From positions 728,789 through 792,788 of the forward strand of contig NZ_NSJF01000001.1 of the NCBI RefSeq assembly GCF_002285285.1: DNA of 64,000 bases. The letters run 5' to 3'. Every line of letters begins with the position of its first letter. Position 1 is the first letter of the stretch. The position numbers were made by a program, and so were the translations under genes. Below the pieces are notes generated by a model. That model saw only the letters and a list, made by a program, of their open reading frames with translations. It made no database searches and was not told the origin of the DNA. This document shows, one piece after another, positions 1 to 8,866 of the stretch. This stretch comes from Vandammella animalimorsus. Its GTDB lineage: Bacteria; Pseudomonadota; Gammaproteobacteria; Burkholderiales; Burkholderiaceae_C.

Positions 1-2
1 AA

Positions 3-1121
3 TTCCCGCTGATGGCCATCCCGTTCTTCATCCTGGCTGGCAATCTGATGGAGGCCGGCGGCATCTCGCAGCGGCTGGTGGACTTCGCCAAAAGCCTGGT
101 GGGCCGCGTGCAAGGCGGCATGGCCATCACCTGCGTGCTGACCTGCATGATCTTTGCCGCCGTGGCCGGCTCCAGCGTCGCCACCACCTTTGCCGTGGGC
201 AGCATCCTGATTCCTGCGCTGGTGCGCCATGGCTACCCGGCGCCGTTTGCCGCCTCGCTGCAGGCCACCTCGGCCGAGCTGGGCGTGATCATCCCGCCTT
301 CGGTGCCGATGATTCTGTACGCCGTCTCCACCGAAACCTCCACCGGCGAGGTTTTCATCGCCGGCATCCTGCCCGGCCTGCTGCTGGGCGCGGCGCTGAT
401 TGCCTACGCCTGGTTCTACGCCCGCCGCACCGGCCTGGGTCGCAACGACGGCCAAGGCAGCATGCCCGTCTGGGCCGCGCTGCGCCGCGCCTGGCTGGCG
501 CTGCTGATGCCCACCATCATCCTTGGCGGCATCTACGGCGGCGTATTCACCCCTACGGAGGCCTCGGTCGTGGCCGTGGTCTATGCGCTGGTGCTCAGCT
601 TGTTCGTCTACCGCAGCATCGGCCTGCGAGCGCTGGGGCCGGTGTTTCACCGCGCCGTCACCGGCACGGCCGTGATCATGTTCATCATCGCCAACGCCGG
701 CGTGTTCAGCTTCTTGCTCAACCGCGCCGGCGTGCCCGACATGCTGGGCCAGTGGCTGGGCGGCCTGTTCGAAAGCAAATACCTGTTCCTGCTGGGCATC
801 AACCTGGCGCTGTTCGTGATCGGCATGTTCATCGAGACCTCGGCCTCCATCGTCGTGCTCGCGCCGCTGCTGCTGCCCGTGGCAGTGCAGTTCGGCGTCG
901 ATCCGGTGCATTTCGGCATCATCATGATCGTCAACCTGGCGCTGGGCATGGTCACGCCGCCCATGGGCGTGAACCTGTTTGCCGCCTGCGCCATCGCCCG
1001 CGTCTCGCTGGAGCAGATCGTGCGTCCGCTGCTGCCGCTGGTGGGCGTGGTGCTGGCCTGCCTGGCCATCATCACCTACGTGCCACAGCTGTCGCTACTG
1101 CTGCGCGACCTGGCTTATTGA
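3..1121 (+). CDS. dctM: TRAP transporter large permease DctM, 5' end outside the window
   Basis: This is the large membrane subunit of a TRAP (tripartite ATP-independent periplasmic) transporter, which takes up organic acids such as C4-dicarboxylates using an ion gradient. The reading frame is open from the first bases of the window. The first visible residues ([16 protein letters not shown]) match an internal part of the family, so roughly 50-60 N-terminal residues are missing. The visible 370 residues hold many hydrophobic segments, the motif [17 protein letters not shown] and the late motif [16 protein letters not shown], both typical of DctM. The small permease DctQ and the binding protein DctP are expected upstream, outside the window. 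The substrate cannot be told from this subunit. The gene ends 62 bp before aat on the same strand. Confidence 0.93.
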   Translation, partial: FPLMAIPFFILAGNLMEAGGISQRLVDFAKSLVGRVQGGMAITCVLTCMIFAAVAGSSVATTFAVGSILIPALVRHGYPAPFAASLQATSAELGVIIPPSVPMILYAVSTETSTGEVFIAGILPGLLLGAALIAYAWFYARRTGLGRNDGQGSMPVWAALRRAWLALLMPTIILGGIYGGVFTPTEASVVAVVYALVLSLFVYRSIGLRALGPVFHRAVTGTAVIMFIIANAGVFSFLLNRAGVPDMLGQWLGGLFESKYLFLLGINLALFVIGMFIETSASIVVLAPLLLPVAVQFGVDPVHFGIIMIVNLALGMVTPPMGVNLFAACAIARVSLEQIVRPLLPLVGVVLACLAIITYVPQLSLLLRDLAY

Positions 1122-1183
1122 GCGCCGAGCCACCCGCCGCCAGGCCCAGGCGCTTGCCCAATTCCGTTCAGCCCTCTTTCTCT

Positions 1184-1936
1184 ATGACCCAGCGCCAAGC
1201 CTTTGCCTTTTTGCAGCCGGGCGATCCCTTCCCCGCCTATGGCTCGGTCAGCGAGGAGCTGGGCCCGCTGGCCGTGGGCGGGGATTTGCAGCCCCAGACG
1301 CTGCAGGCCGCCTACCGCCAGGGCATCTTCCCGTGGTTTTCCGCGCCGCCCATCCTGTGGTGGTCGCCCGATCCGCGCATGGTGCTGCAGGTGCAGGACT
1401 TTCGGCTGCACACCTCGCTGCGCAAAAGCATTGCCCGGCTGCTGCGCGCGCAGTGCCTGCAAGTGCGTGTGGACAGCGCCTTTGGCACGGTGCTGCGCTG
1501 CTGCGCCAATGTGGCGCGGCCCGGCCAGAGCGGCACCTGGATCGTGCCCCAGATGCAGCAGGCCTATGAGCGGCTGCACCAGGCCGGGCTGGTGCACAGC
1601 GTGGAGACCTGGCTGGACGGCGAGCTCGCCGGCGGGCTGTACTTCGTCAACATCGGCCAGGCGGTGTTTGGCGAATCCATGTTCGCGCTGCGCAGCGATG
1701 CCTCGAAAATCGCCCTGGCCGCGCTGGTGGCCATGTGCCGCGCGCACGGCCTGCCGATGATCGACTGCCAGCAAAACACTGCCCACCTGGCCTCGCTGGG
1801 CGCGCGCGAGATGCGCCGCGCGCAGTTTCTTGAGCAGCTCGCGCCCCTGGTGCAGCAGCCCGCGCCGCGCTGGCAGTTCAGCGATGCGCTCTGGGCGCAG
1901 CTGCCGCAGTGGCCCCAGCGCGATCTTCTTGCATAG
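1184..1936 (+). CDS. aat: Leucyl/phenylalanyl-tRNA--protein transferase
   Basis: Aat transfers Leu or Phe from tRNA to N-terminal Arg or Lys of proteins, marking them for ClpAPS degradation (bacterial N-degron pathway) in the cytoplasm. The 250-residue product has the family signatures [10 protein letters not shown] and [13 protein letters not shown] near the N-terminus and the core [18 protein letters not shown] and [16 protein letters not shown] further on. The ATG at 1184 is chosen because the conserved region starts about 10 residues later; the open frame continues upstream only into dctM. The next gene, bpt, starts 22 bp downstream and acts in the same pathway, so the two probably form an operon. 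The stop codon lies inside a 20-bp sequence resembling an end of the element at 11008-11273. Confidence 0.96.
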   Translation: MTQRQAFAFLQPGDPFPAYGSVSEELGPLAVGGDLQPQTLQAAYRQGIFPWFSAPPILWWSPDPRMVLQVQDFRLHTSLRKSIARLLRAQCLQVRVDSAFGTVLRCCANVARPGQSGTWIVPQMQQAYERLHQAGLVHSVETWLDGELAGGLYFVNIGQAVFGESMFALRSDASKIALAALVAMCRAHGLPMIDCQQNTAHLASLGAREMRRAQFLEQLAPLVQQPAPRWQFSDALWAQLPQWPQRDLLA

Positions 1937-1951
1937 CGTGAACAAGCCCTA
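1932..1951 (+). repeat. Solitary repeat end matching the terminal inverted repeat of the 11 kb element
   Basis: The 20 bases CATAGCGTGAACAAGCCCTA match 18 of 20 bases of the right end of the element at 11008-11273 (CATAGGGTGAACAGGCCCTA), including the outer TA. It covers the aat stop codon and most of the aat-bpt spacer. No partner end is seen nearby, so it is either a deletion remnant or a solo end. Confidence 0.5.
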
Positions 1952-1958
1952 GAAGCAG

Positions 1959-2690
1959 ATGAACCAGCGCCGCCCTGCCCTGCAGCTGTACGCCACGGCA
2001 CCCTACCCGTGCAGCTATCTGCCTGGGCAGATGGCGCGCTCGCAGGTCGTCAGCCCGGGGGAGCTGGTCGGCGCGCCGGTGTACGACCAGTTGATCGCCC
2101 AGGGCTTTCGCCGCAGCGGCCTGTTCACCTACCGCCCGCATTGCGACCATTGTCAGGCCTGCCAGACGCTGCGCATCCCCGTGGCGCAGTTCCGCCCCAA
2201 TCGCAGCCAGCGCCGCACCTGGCAGCAGCACCGCCAGCTGTCGGTGCGCGTCATGCCGCCGCTGCTGCAGCCCGAGCACTTCGCGCTCTACCAGCGCTAT
2301 CTGCAGCAGCGCCACGGCGACGGCCAGATGGAACACGACAGCCCAGCGGACTATGAGCAGTTCCTGCTGCGCAGCCACGTACACACGCGCTTGCTGGAGT
2401 TCTCCAGCATCGATCCATCCGGGCAAGAGCCGCCGCAACTGCGCATGGTCAGCGTGGTCGATCTGCTCGGGCACGGCATCTCCGCCGTTTACACCTTCTA
2501 CGACGCGGCCAGCGCCAAGGGCCTGGGCACCTGGGCCATCCTCTGGCAAATCCAGTGGGCGCGCCAGCTGGGCCTGCCCTATCTCTACCTGGGCTATTGG
2601 ATTGCCGCCTGCCCCAAGATGGCCTACAAGGCGCGCTTTATGCCCCATGAAGTGCTCATCGCTGGGCGCTGGCAGCAGGTCGATCGATGA
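1959..2690 (+). CDS. bpt: Aspartate/glutamate leucyltransferase (Bpt, arginyltransferase family)
   Basis: Bpt adds leucine from Leu-tRNA to N-terminal Asp or Glu, producing a ClpS-recognised N-degron; it belongs to the ATE1-like family. The 243-residue protein has the Cys-containing N-terminal part with YRPHCDHCQACQTLRIPV, the segment LPYLYLGYWIAACPKMAYKARFMPHEVL near the C-terminus, and the usual length of about 240-250 residues. It follows aat by 22 bp on the same strand, the usual arrangement of the two N-degron transferases. The start at 1959 gives MNQRRPALQLYATAPYPCSYLPG, which fits the family N-terminus. Confidence 0.94.
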   Translation: MNQRRPALQLYATAPYPCSYLPGQMARSQVVSPGELVGAPVYDQLIAQGFRRSGLFTYRPHCDHCQACQTLRIPVAQFRPNRSQRRTWQQHRQLSVRVMPPLLQPEHFALYQRYLQQRHGDGQMEHDSPADYEQFLLRSHVHTRLLEFSSIDPSGQEPPQLRMVSVVDLLGHGISAVYTFYDAASAKGLGTWAILWQIQWARQLGLPYLYLGYWIAACPKMAYKARFMPHEVLIAGRWQQVDR

Positions 2691-2750
2691 AGAGCGCAGG
2701 CGCTGGTGCGGCAGCGCCTGCGCGCCCGAAAGCGCGCACCAACGGCCGGT

Positions 2751-3575
2751 TCAGGGCGCTTGCAGAAAGCTGCGCATGGCCTGCAGCGTGGCCTCTGGCG
2801 CCTCGGTCATCAGGTTGTGGCCCACGTCGATGCTGGCCGTTTGCAGCGCCACGCCCGCTTGCTGCGCGGACTGCACCAAGGGCTTGGCCGCGCGCGCCGG
2901 GGTCATCTGGTCTTGGCTGCCGCTGAGGATCAGCACCTGGGCCTTGACCTGGGCCATGGCCTCAGGCCCTCCTTCGTAGCTGTCGCAGGCCACGAAGCCT
3001 TTGTGGAAGATGTTCTCGCGCGGGTTGCTGCGCAGCACGCGGCGGCCCAGCGCCATGCCCATGCCGTAGGGCCAGGTGCCCGGCCCCAGCGCCGAGGGCG
3101 GCGGCGCCAGCGTGCTGCGCGAGAACACGTTGACCAGGTGCATGGCTTTCTCCGGCGCGTTCTGCGACAGCTCCAGCAGCGCGGACGAGACGCGCATGGG
3201 CGCGGCCGTGCCCAGCAGCAGCAGTTTGCTCACCCGCGCGCCCAGCTGGGCCGCAGCCTGCAGCGCGATCAGCGAGCCAAAACTGTGCCCAGCCAGCGCC
3301 AGTGGCGCATCGTCCAGCGTTTTCACCAGGGCGGCGATGGCGTCGGCGGCTTGCTGTACGCTGGCGGGCGCCTCGCTGGCGGCGCTGCGGCCATGGCCGG
3401 GCAGGTCGATGGCCAGCACGTTCCAGCCGTGGTGTGCAAACCAGCGACTTTGCAGCGCCCAGACGCTGTGGTCATTGAGCACGCCGTGGATCAGGATCAG
3501 CCAAGGCTGGCCCGGCTTGTGGGCCGTGCCGCCGGTGTAGGCATAGAGCGGGTGGCCATTGAGGGAAATCTGCAT
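2751..3575 (-). CDS. Alpha/beta-fold hydrolase
   Basis: A 274-residue cytoplasmic alpha/beta hydrolase. It shows the oxyanion region LILIHGVLNDHSVW, the strand-helix DLPGHGRS, the nucleophile elbow GHSFGS (serine in GxSxG), a late acidic residue in LSGSQDQMTP and the C-terminal histidine in DVGHNLMTEAP, so the catalytic triad looks complete. The start has a good ribosome site (AAGGAG, 8 bases before the ATG at 3575). It lies 27 bp downstream of the sulfhydrylase gene on the same strand and is probably co-transcribed with it. The substrate is not evident. Confidence 0.88.
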   Translation of the reverse strand: MQISLNGHPLYAYTGGTAHKPGQPWLILIHGVLNDHSVWALQSRWFAHHGWNVLAIDLPGHGRSAASEAPASVQQAADAIAALVKTLDDAPLALAGHSFGSLIALQAAAQLGARVSKLLLLGTAAPMRVSSALLELSQNAPEKAMHLVNVFSRSTLAPPPSALGPGTWPYGMGMALGRRVLRSNPRENIFHKGFVACDSYEGGPEAMAQVKAQVLILSGSQDQMTPARAAKPLVQSAQQAGVALQTASIDVGHNLMTEAPEATLQAMRSFLQAP

Positions 3576-3602
3576 TTGTATCGCTCCTTGTCCTGGTTTT
3601 TC

Positions 3603-4904
3603 TTATGCAGCGGCTTTCTCCGCCGCTTTCAGGGCGCGCTTGAGGTCGTCGATCAGGTCATCGGCCTCCTCCAGCCCGATGGACAGGCGGATGGTGCCCT
3701 GGGCGATGCCCGCGCCGGCCAGGGCGGCATCGTCCATGCGGAAGTGGGTGGTGCTGGCCGGGTGGATGACCAGCGAGCGGCAATCGCCCACGTTGGCCAG
3801 GTGGCTGAAGATTTTGAGCGCATCGACGAACGCCTTGCCCTGGGCGCGGCTGCCTTTGAGGTCGAAGCTGAACACCGAGGCCACGCCACGGGGCAGCAGC
3901 TTTTGCGCCAGCGCATGGCTGGGGTGGCTCTCCAGCAGCGGGTGGCCCACGCGCTCGACCATGGGGTGGCTGGCCAGGAACTGCACCACCTTTTCCGTGT
4001 TGGCGATGTGGCGCTGCATGCGCAGCGACAGGGTTTCGATGCCTTGCAGAATCGTCCAGGCGCTGTGCGGGCTGAGCGCCGCACCAAAGTCGCGCAGGCC
4101 CTCGCGGCGCGCGCGCAGCAAAAAGGCGCCGGCGGTGGCCTCCTCGCTGAAGACCATGCCGTGAAAGCCCTCGTAGGGCTGGGTCAGCTCAGGGAACAGG
4201 CCGCTGCCATCCCAATCGAAAGCGCCGCCATCGACGATCACGCCGCCCACCACGGTGCCGTGGCCGCAGAGGAATTTGGTGGCCGAGTGGTAAACCAGAT
4301 CGGCCCCCAGCGCCAGCGGCTGCATCAGATACGGCGTGGTGAAGGTCGAATCCACCAGCAGCGGCAGGCGCGCGGCGCGGGCGATCTCGGCCACGGCGGG
4401 CACGTCCAACACGTCCAGACCGGGGTTGCCCACGGTTTCGCCAAACAGCAGCCGGGTGTTGGGGCGGATGGCGGCGCGCCAGGCGTCCAGATCGCCCGGA
4501 TGCACGAAGGTGGTTTCGATGCCAAAACGGCGCAGCGTGTAATTCAGCAGGTTTTGCGAGCCGCCGTAGATGGCGCTGCTGGCCACGATGTGCCCGCCCG
4601 CGCCCATCAGCGTGGCAATGGCCAGGTGCAGCGCGGCCTGGCCGCTGGCCGTGGCGATGGCGCCCGCGCCGCCTTCGAGCGCGGCCATGCGCTGCTCCAG
4701 CACTGCCGTGGTGGGGTTGCTGATGCGCGAATAGACGTGGCCGGCGCGCTCCATGTTGAACAGCGAGGCCGCGTGCTCGGAAGATTCAAAGACGAACGAG
4801 GTGCTCAGGTGCAGAGGCACGGCGCGCGCGCCAGTGCTCGCATCGGGCGCGGCGCCTGCATGCAATGCCAGGGTGTCAAAGCCGGGATCGCTGTAGCCAG
4901 CCAT
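3603..4904 (-). CDS. metY: O-acetylhomoserine aminocarboxypropyltransferase (MetY-type sulfhydrylase)
   Basis: A PLP enzyme of the Cys/Met metabolism family that makes homocysteine from O-acetylhomoserine and sulfide in methionine synthesis. The 433-residue product starts with GFDTLALHAGAAPDASTGARAVP, has SRISNPTTAVLEQRMAALEGG, the YGGSQNLL segment, the PLP-lysine motif HSATKFLCGHGT and the C-terminal RLSIGLEEADDLIDDLKRAL. This length and the HAGAAPD start favour MetY over the shorter MetZ/MetB proteins, but the acyl donor (acetyl or succinyl) is inferred. AGGAG lies 9 bases before the start at 4904. No methionine-type riboswitch was recognised in the 217-bp region up to the divergent CBS gene. 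Confidence 0.9.
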   Translation of the reverse strand: MAGYSDPGFDTLALHAGAAPDASTGARAVPLHLSTSFVFESSEHAASLFNMERAGHVYSRISNPTTAVLEQRMAALEGGAGAIATASGQAALHLAIATLMGAGGHIVASSAIYGGSQNLLNYTLRRFGIETTFVHPGDLDAWRAAIRPNTRLLFGETVGNPGLDVLDVPAVAEIARAARLPLLVDSTFTTPYLMQPLALGADLVYHSATKFLCGHGTVVGGVIVDGGAFDWDGSGLFPELTQPYEGFHGMVFSEEATAGAFLLRARREGLRDFGAALSPHSAWTILQGIETLSLRMQRHIANTEKVVQFLASHPMVERVGHPLLESHPSHALAQKLLPRGVASVFSFDLKGSRAQGKAFVDALKIFSHLANVGDCRSLVIHPASTTHFRMDDAALAGAGIAQGTIRLSIGLEEADDLIDDLKRALKAAEKAAA

Positions 4905-5121
4905 GGGGTTGGTCTCCTGTTATTGGTTAAGAACCTGTTCAAAGGAAGGTTTGCGGGCAGCGCACCAGAAGCGCCCGCCAAGGGCGGTCCTTGGGCTGCG
5001 AGGGCGCTATTGTGGGCTATATTCCACGCCTGATTGGCGCAGGCCGGGCGCTTGTTGTCGCCCATGCCGCAGCTTGGCAGGCCGCAGCGCCCAGCACGAC
5101 AAAACCCAGGAGACCCCGCGC

Positions 5122-5571
5122 ATGAAAGTCAGCGATATTCTCAGAGTCAAAGGCAATACCCTGTACACCGTGCGCGCCGATGAAGCCTTGAGCGTGGCCG
5201 TCGAGACCATGGCCGAGCGCGACATCGGCTCCCTGGTAGTGGTCGAGCACGGCGAGGTGGTCGGCATTCTGACCTTCCGGGAGGTCATCCTGGCCATGGT
5301 GCAACACCGTGGCGCGCTGGACAAGGTGACGGTGCGCGCGCACATGGACGAGTCGCCCATGAGCTGCACGCAACAGACTTCACTGGACGAAGTGCGGCGC
5401 ATGATGCTTGATCGCCATGCGCGCTATATGCCGGTGATCGACAACCGCATGCTGATGGGCGTGATCAGCCTCTACGACGTGGCCAAGACCGTGGTCGACA
5501 GCCAGAACCTGGAGAACAAGCTGCTCAAGGCCTATATCCGCGATTGGCCTGAGGAGGACGCCAGCGCCTGA
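5122..5571 (+). CDS. CBS-domain pair protein
   Basis: A 149-residue cytoplasmic protein made almost only of two CBS domains (about residues 8-60 and 76-130), a Bateman module that usually binds adenine nucleotides. Visible signatures are MAERDIGSLVVVEHGEVVGILTFREV and HARYMPVIDNRMLMGVISLYDVAK. A frame open further upstream exists, but AGGAG at 5108-5112 sits 9 bases before the ATG at 5122, and the family N-terminus MKVSDIL begins there. It is divergent from metY and is followed by a strong Rho-independent terminator. Such stand-alone CBS proteins are common in Burkholderiales; the effector target is unknown. Confidence 0.9.
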   Translation: MKVSDILRVKGNTLYTVRADEALSVAVETMAERDIGSLVVVEHGEVVGILTFREVILAMVQHRGALDKVTVRAHMDESPMSCTQQTSLDEVRRMMLDRHARYMPVIDNRMLMGVISLYDVAKTVVDSQNLENKLLKAYIRDWPEEDASA

Positions 5572-5625
5572 TCGACTGCATTGCCTACACGCCTTGCCCG
5601 CTGCGGCAAGCACCTTTTGCCCCAT

Positions 5626-5655
5626 ACCCGCGCCATGAGCAGCGCGGGTTTTTTT
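5626..5655 (+). terminator. Rho-independent terminator after the CBS gene, 19 bp before ugpA
   Basis: The stem ACCCGCGC (5626-5633) pairs perfectly with GCGCGGGT (5642-5649) around an 8-base loop, followed by a run of seven T. It ends 19 bp before the ugpA start codon, so ugpA needs read-through or a very compact promoter inside or upstream of this hairpin. Confidence 0.85.
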
Positions 5656-5674
5656 GAACGTTTGATCGCTTCGC

Positions 5675-6556
5675 ATGGAAAAACGGGTTTTGTTCCGCTC
5701 GACCTGGTTGCCCTGGGTCCTGCTGGCGCCGCAGATGGCGGTGATTCTGATCTTTTTCTTCTGGCCTGCCGGGCAGGCGCTGGTGCAGTCCTTCCAGATG
5801 GAGGACGCCTTTGGCTTCTCGCGCGAATGGGTCGGGCTGGAGAACTTCCGCCGCCTGTTCAATGATTCGAACTACCTGGCCTCGTTCCGCATCACGGCGG
5901 TGTTTTCTGTGTTGGTGGCCGTCACTGGCATCGGCCTGTCGCTGCTGCTGGCCGTTTTTGCCGACCGCATCATCAAAGGCGCACTGGTTTACAAAACAGC
6001 GCTGTTGCTGCCCTACGCCGTCGCGCCGGCCGTGGCCGGCGTGCTGTGGCTGTTCATGTTCTCGCCCAGCCTGGGGGTGGTGGCCTACCTGCTGGAGCAG
6101 GCCGGCATGCGCTGGAACCACCTGCTCAATGCCAACCACGCCATGGCGCTGATCGTCATGGCCGCAGTCTGGAAGCAAATCTCCTACAACTTCCTGTTCT
6201 TCCTGGCCGGGCTGCAGGCCATCCCCAAATCGTTGCTCGAAGCGGCCGCCATCGACGGCGCCGGCCCGCTCAAGCGTTTTCTGTCCGTGCAGTTCCCGCT
6301 GCTCTCGCCCACCACCTTCTTCCTGTTGGTGATCAATGTGGTCTATGCCTTCTTTGACACCTTCGCCATTGTCGACGCCACCACAGAGGGCGGCCCCGGG
6401 CGCGAAACCGCCATCCTGGTCTACAAGGTCTATTACGACGGCTTCAAGGCGCTGGACATGGGCAGCTCGGCTGCGCAATCGGTGGTGCTGATGGTCATCG
6501 TCATCGCGCTGACCGTGATCCAGTTCCGCTACGTCGAGAAAAAAGTGCAGTACTGA
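5675..6556 (+). CDS. ugpA: sn-glycerol-3-phosphate ABC transporter permease UgpA
   Basis: One of the two inner-membrane permeases of the UgpBAEC importer for sn-glycerol-3-phosphate and glycerophosphodiesters. The 293-residue protein has about six hydrophobic segments, starting with [21 protein letters not shown], the EAA-loop motif [22 protein letters not shown] that contacts the ATPase, and the C-terminal RYVEKKVQY typical of UgpA. It is followed after 1 bp by ugpE. The binding protein gene ugpB, normally just upstream, is absent here: the upstream neighbour is a CBS gene with a terminator. Gene identity rests on overall resemblance, so another carbohydrate of the same permease class is possible. 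Confidence 0.88.
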   Translation: MEKRVLFRSTWLPWVLLAPQMAVILIFFFWPAGQALVQSFQMEDAFGFSREWVGLENFRRLFNDSNYLASFRITAVFSVLVAVTGIGLSLLLAVFADRIIKGALVYKTALLLPYAVAPAVAGVLWLFMFSPSLGVVAYLLEQAGMRWNHLLNANHAMALIVMAAVWKQISYNFLFFLAGLQAIPKSLLEAAAIDGAGPLKRFLSVQFPLLSPTTFFLLVINVVYAFFDTFAIVDATTEGGPGRETAILVYKVYYDGFKALDMGSSAAQSVVLMVIVIALTVIQFRYVEKKVQY

Positions 6557-6557
6557 T

Positions 6558-7418
6558 ATGTTGACCATCGTTGAACGCCGCCCGATGCTGACCATCCTGG
6601 CCCATGCAGTGATGCTGCTGGGCATTGCCGTGGTGGGCTTTCCGCTGTATCTGGCCTTCGTCGCCTCCACCCACACGGCGCAAGACATCGTGCAAGCCCC
6701 CATGCCGCTGCTGCCCGGCAGCAACTTCTGGGAAACCTACAAAACCGCCCTGCTCGGCGGCGGCGAGGGCGCAGGCTCGACCGCGCCGGTAGCGCGCATG
6801 ATGTGGATCAGCTTCGTCACCGCCATGGTCATCGCCGTGGGCAAGATCGCCATCTCGCTGCTCTCGGCCTTTGCCATCGTGTATTTCCGCTTCCCGCTCA
6901 AGGGGCTGTTCTTCTGGCTGATCTTCGTCACGCTGATGCTGCCGGTGGAAGTGCGCATTGGCCCGACCTACCAGGTCATCTCCGACCTGGGCATGCTCAA
7001 CAGCTACGCTGGCCTGACCATCCCGCTGATTGCCTCGGCCACGGCCACCTTCCTGTTCCGCCAGTTCTTCCTGACCGTGCCCGACGAGCTGGTCGAAGCC
7101 GCGCGCGTCGATGGCGCCGGGCCGATGCGCTTTTTCAAGGACGTGCTGCTGCCGCTGTCCAAGACCAGCATTGCCGCGCTGTTCGTGATCCAGTTCATCT
7201 ACGGTTGGAACCAATACCTCTGGCCCCTGCTGGTGACCACCTCCGAAGACATGTACCCCGTGGTCATTGGCATCAAGCGCATGATCGCTGGCGGCGATTC
7301 GGGCAACCAGTGGAACGTGGTCATGGCCACCGCCATTCTGGCCATGCTGCCGCCTGCGCTGGTGGTGGTGCTGATGCAGCGCTGGTTCGTCAAAGGCCTG
7401 GTGGACACGGAAAAATAA
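6558..7418 (+). CDS. ugpE: sn-glycerol-3-phosphate ABC transporter permease UgpE
   Basis: Partner permease of UgpA. The 286-residue protein starts [23 protein letters not shown], has [17 protein letters not shown], the EAA-type loop [26 protein letters not shown], and ends [13 protein letters not shown], all as in UgpE. The ATG follows the ugpA stop by one base, so translation is probably coupled. The ATPase gene ugpC usually follows, but here a glutathione transferase gene comes next after about 58 bp, so this is an isolated permease pair that would need UgpB and UgpC encoded elsewhere. Confidence 0.88.
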   Translation: MLTIVERRPMLTILAHAVMLLGIAVVGFPLYLAFVASTHTAQDIVQAPMPLLPGSNFWETYKTALLGGGEGAGSTAPVARMMWISFVTAMVIAVGKIAISLLSAFAIVYFRFPLKGLFFWLIFVTLMLPVEVRIGPTYQVISDLGMLNSYAGLTIPLIASATATFLFRQFFLTVPDELVEAARVDGAGPMRFFKDVLLPLSKTSIAALFVIQFIYGWNQYLWPLLVTTSEDMYPVVIGIKRMIAGGDSGNQWNVVMATAILAMLPPALVVVLMQRWFVKGLVDTEK

Positions 7419-7476
7419 CGCGCAAAAATAACGCGCGCCCACGGCCTTGCCGCCCCCCATTCTTGCTGGAGCCCCC

Positions 7477-8127
7477 ATGAGCACCCTGACCCTGTACTCC
7501 GCCCCTGGCACCTGCGCTCAGGCCACGCACATCGCCTTGCTCGAGGCGGGCGCGCCCTTTGAGCTGGTGCAACTGGACTTCACCCAGCAAGCCCAGCGCA
7601 GCGCTGCCTATCTGGCCCTCAACCCCAAAGGCCGCGTGCCCGCGCTGCAAACCGAGCAAGGCCTGCTGACCGAAACCCCGGCGCTGCTGGCCTACATCGC
7701 GCAGCGCTTTCCCGCCGCGCGTCTGGCGCCGCTGGGCGATGCCTTCGCCTTTGCCCGGCTGCAGGAGTTCAACAGCTACCTGGCCTCCACCGTGCACGTG
7801 GCCCACGCCCACGGCCGACGCGGCGCGCGCTGGAGCGACGATGCCGCCGCCCACGACAGCATGCGCGCCAAGGTGCCGCAGAACATGCGCGAGGCCTTTG
7901 CCTACATCGAGGCGCACTACCTGCCAGAGGGCAGCGACTGGGCGCTGGGGCAGGACTACAGCGTGGCCGATGCCTACCTTTACACCGTCACCGGCTGGCT
8001 GCCCAGCGACGACGTGGCCATCGAGGAATTTCCCAAAGTCGCCGCCCACTACGCGCGCATGAGCGCCCGCCCGGCCGTGCAGCAAGCCCTGGCCCAAGCC
8101 AAGGCCTGCACGCCCCGGCTGCTTTGA
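7477..8127 (+). CDS. Glutathione S-transferase family protein
   Basis: A 216-residue soluble protein with an N-terminal thioredoxin-like domain (LTLYSAPGTCAQATHIALLEAGAPFELV, with the cis-proline segment LNPKGRVPALQTEQGLLTETPALLAYIAQRFP) and an all-helical C-terminal domain (DYSVADAYLYTVTGWL, the N-capping motif). The cysteine of APGTCAQ may be the catalytic residue, as in beta-class enzymes. GGAG lies 5 bases before the ATG at 7477. The gene is 32 bp upstream of an FAH-family hydrolase gene. In gentisate pathways a glutathione-dependent isomerase stands next to fumarylpyruvate hydrolase, so a similar role is possible, but nothing else of that pathway is visible. Confidence 0.88.
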   Translation: MSTLTLYSAPGTCAQATHIALLEAGAPFELVQLDFTQQAQRSAAYLALNPKGRVPALQTEQGLLTETPALLAYIAQRFPAARLAPLGDAFAFARLQEFNSYLASTVHVAHAHGRRGARWSDDAAAHDSMRAKVPQNMREAFAYIEAHYLPEGSDWALGQDYSVADAYLYTVTGWLPSDDVAIEEFPKVAAHYARMSARPAVQQALAQAKACTPRLL

Positions 8128-8159
8128 GCCTTTCGTCCCTGCCCTGCCCCAAAGCCACC

Positions 8160-8858
8160 ATGAGCTTTCTCTTCCCCGCCCCGGCCACCCCCAGCGTGGC
8201 CATCCTCGGCCAGGCCGAGCGCTTTCCCGTGCACCGCATCTACTGCGTAGGCCAGAACTACGCCAAGCACGCCCAGGAGATGGGCGCCAGCGGCCGCGAG
8301 CCACCGTTCTTCTTCCTCAAGCCCGCCGATGCCATCCTCAGCGTGCCCGAAGGCGGCCTGGTGGGCCAGATGCCCTACCCCAGCCTGACCGAAGACCTGC
8401 ACCACGAGGTCGAGCTGGTCGCCGCCCTGCACCGCGGCGGGAGCGACATCCCCGTGGCCCAGGCGCTGGAGCACGTCTGGGGCTACGCCGTGGGCCTGGA
8501 CATGACGCGCCGCGACCTGCAGGCGCAGCAGAAAAAAGCCGGCCGCGCCTGGTCCATCGCCAAGGGCTTCGAGCACAGCGCGCCCATCGGCCCCATCGTG
8601 CCCAAGGCCCAGGTCGGCGCCATCGAGCAGGCCAGCATCGAACTGGACGTGGACGGCCAGCTGCGCCAAAGCGGCAACACCGCCGAGCTGATCTGGAGCG
8701 TGGCCGAAGTCATCGCCACCCTCTCCAAGGCCTGGGAGCTGCAACCGGGCGACCTGATCTTCACCGGCACGCCCGCCGGCGTCGGCCCCGTGCTGCCTGG
8801 CCAGCAGATGCAGGCGCGCATCGCCGGCCTGCCCGAGCTGCGCGTGATGGTGCTTTAA
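8160..8858 (+). CDS. Fumarylacetoacetate hydrolase family protein, fumarylpyruvate hydrolase-like
   Basis: A 232-residue member of the FAH superfamily, metal-dependent C-C bond hydrolases acting on diketo acids in aromatic breakdown. It shows HRIYCVGQNYAKHAQEMG, REPPFFFLKPADAIL, the metal-ligand region LHHEVELVAAL, the motif GYAVGLDMTRRDLQ and the GDLIFTGTPAGVGPV loop. The short, N-terminally compact form and the FFFLKPADA segment resemble fumarylpyruvate hydrolases. A TTG 12 codons upstream could also start translation, but the ATG at 8160 fits the family. It sits between a glutathione transferase and a Nudix gene on the same strand. Confidence 0.88.
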   Translation: MSFLFPAPATPSVAILGQAERFPVHRIYCVGQNYAKHAQEMGASGREPPFFFLKPADAILSVPEGGLVGQMPYPSLTEDLHHEVELVAALHRGGSDIPVAQALEHVWGYAVGLDMTRRDLQAQQKKAGRAWSIAKGFEHSAPIGPIVPKAQVGAIEQASIELDVDGQLRQSGNTAELIWSVAEVIATLSKAWELQPGDLIFTGTPAGVGPVLPGQQMQARIAGLPELRVMVL

Positions 8859-8866
8859 ATACCGCC

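Noticed and set aside
2706..5033. 775-codon plus-strand frame over the hydrolase and metY genes
   Set aside because: Antisense to two well-supported genes; composition is Arg/His/Gly/Gln-rich without domains.
4905..5121. SAM-type riboswitch upstream of metY
   Set aside because: Only a GC-rich hairpin is visible; no known riboswitch core was recognised.
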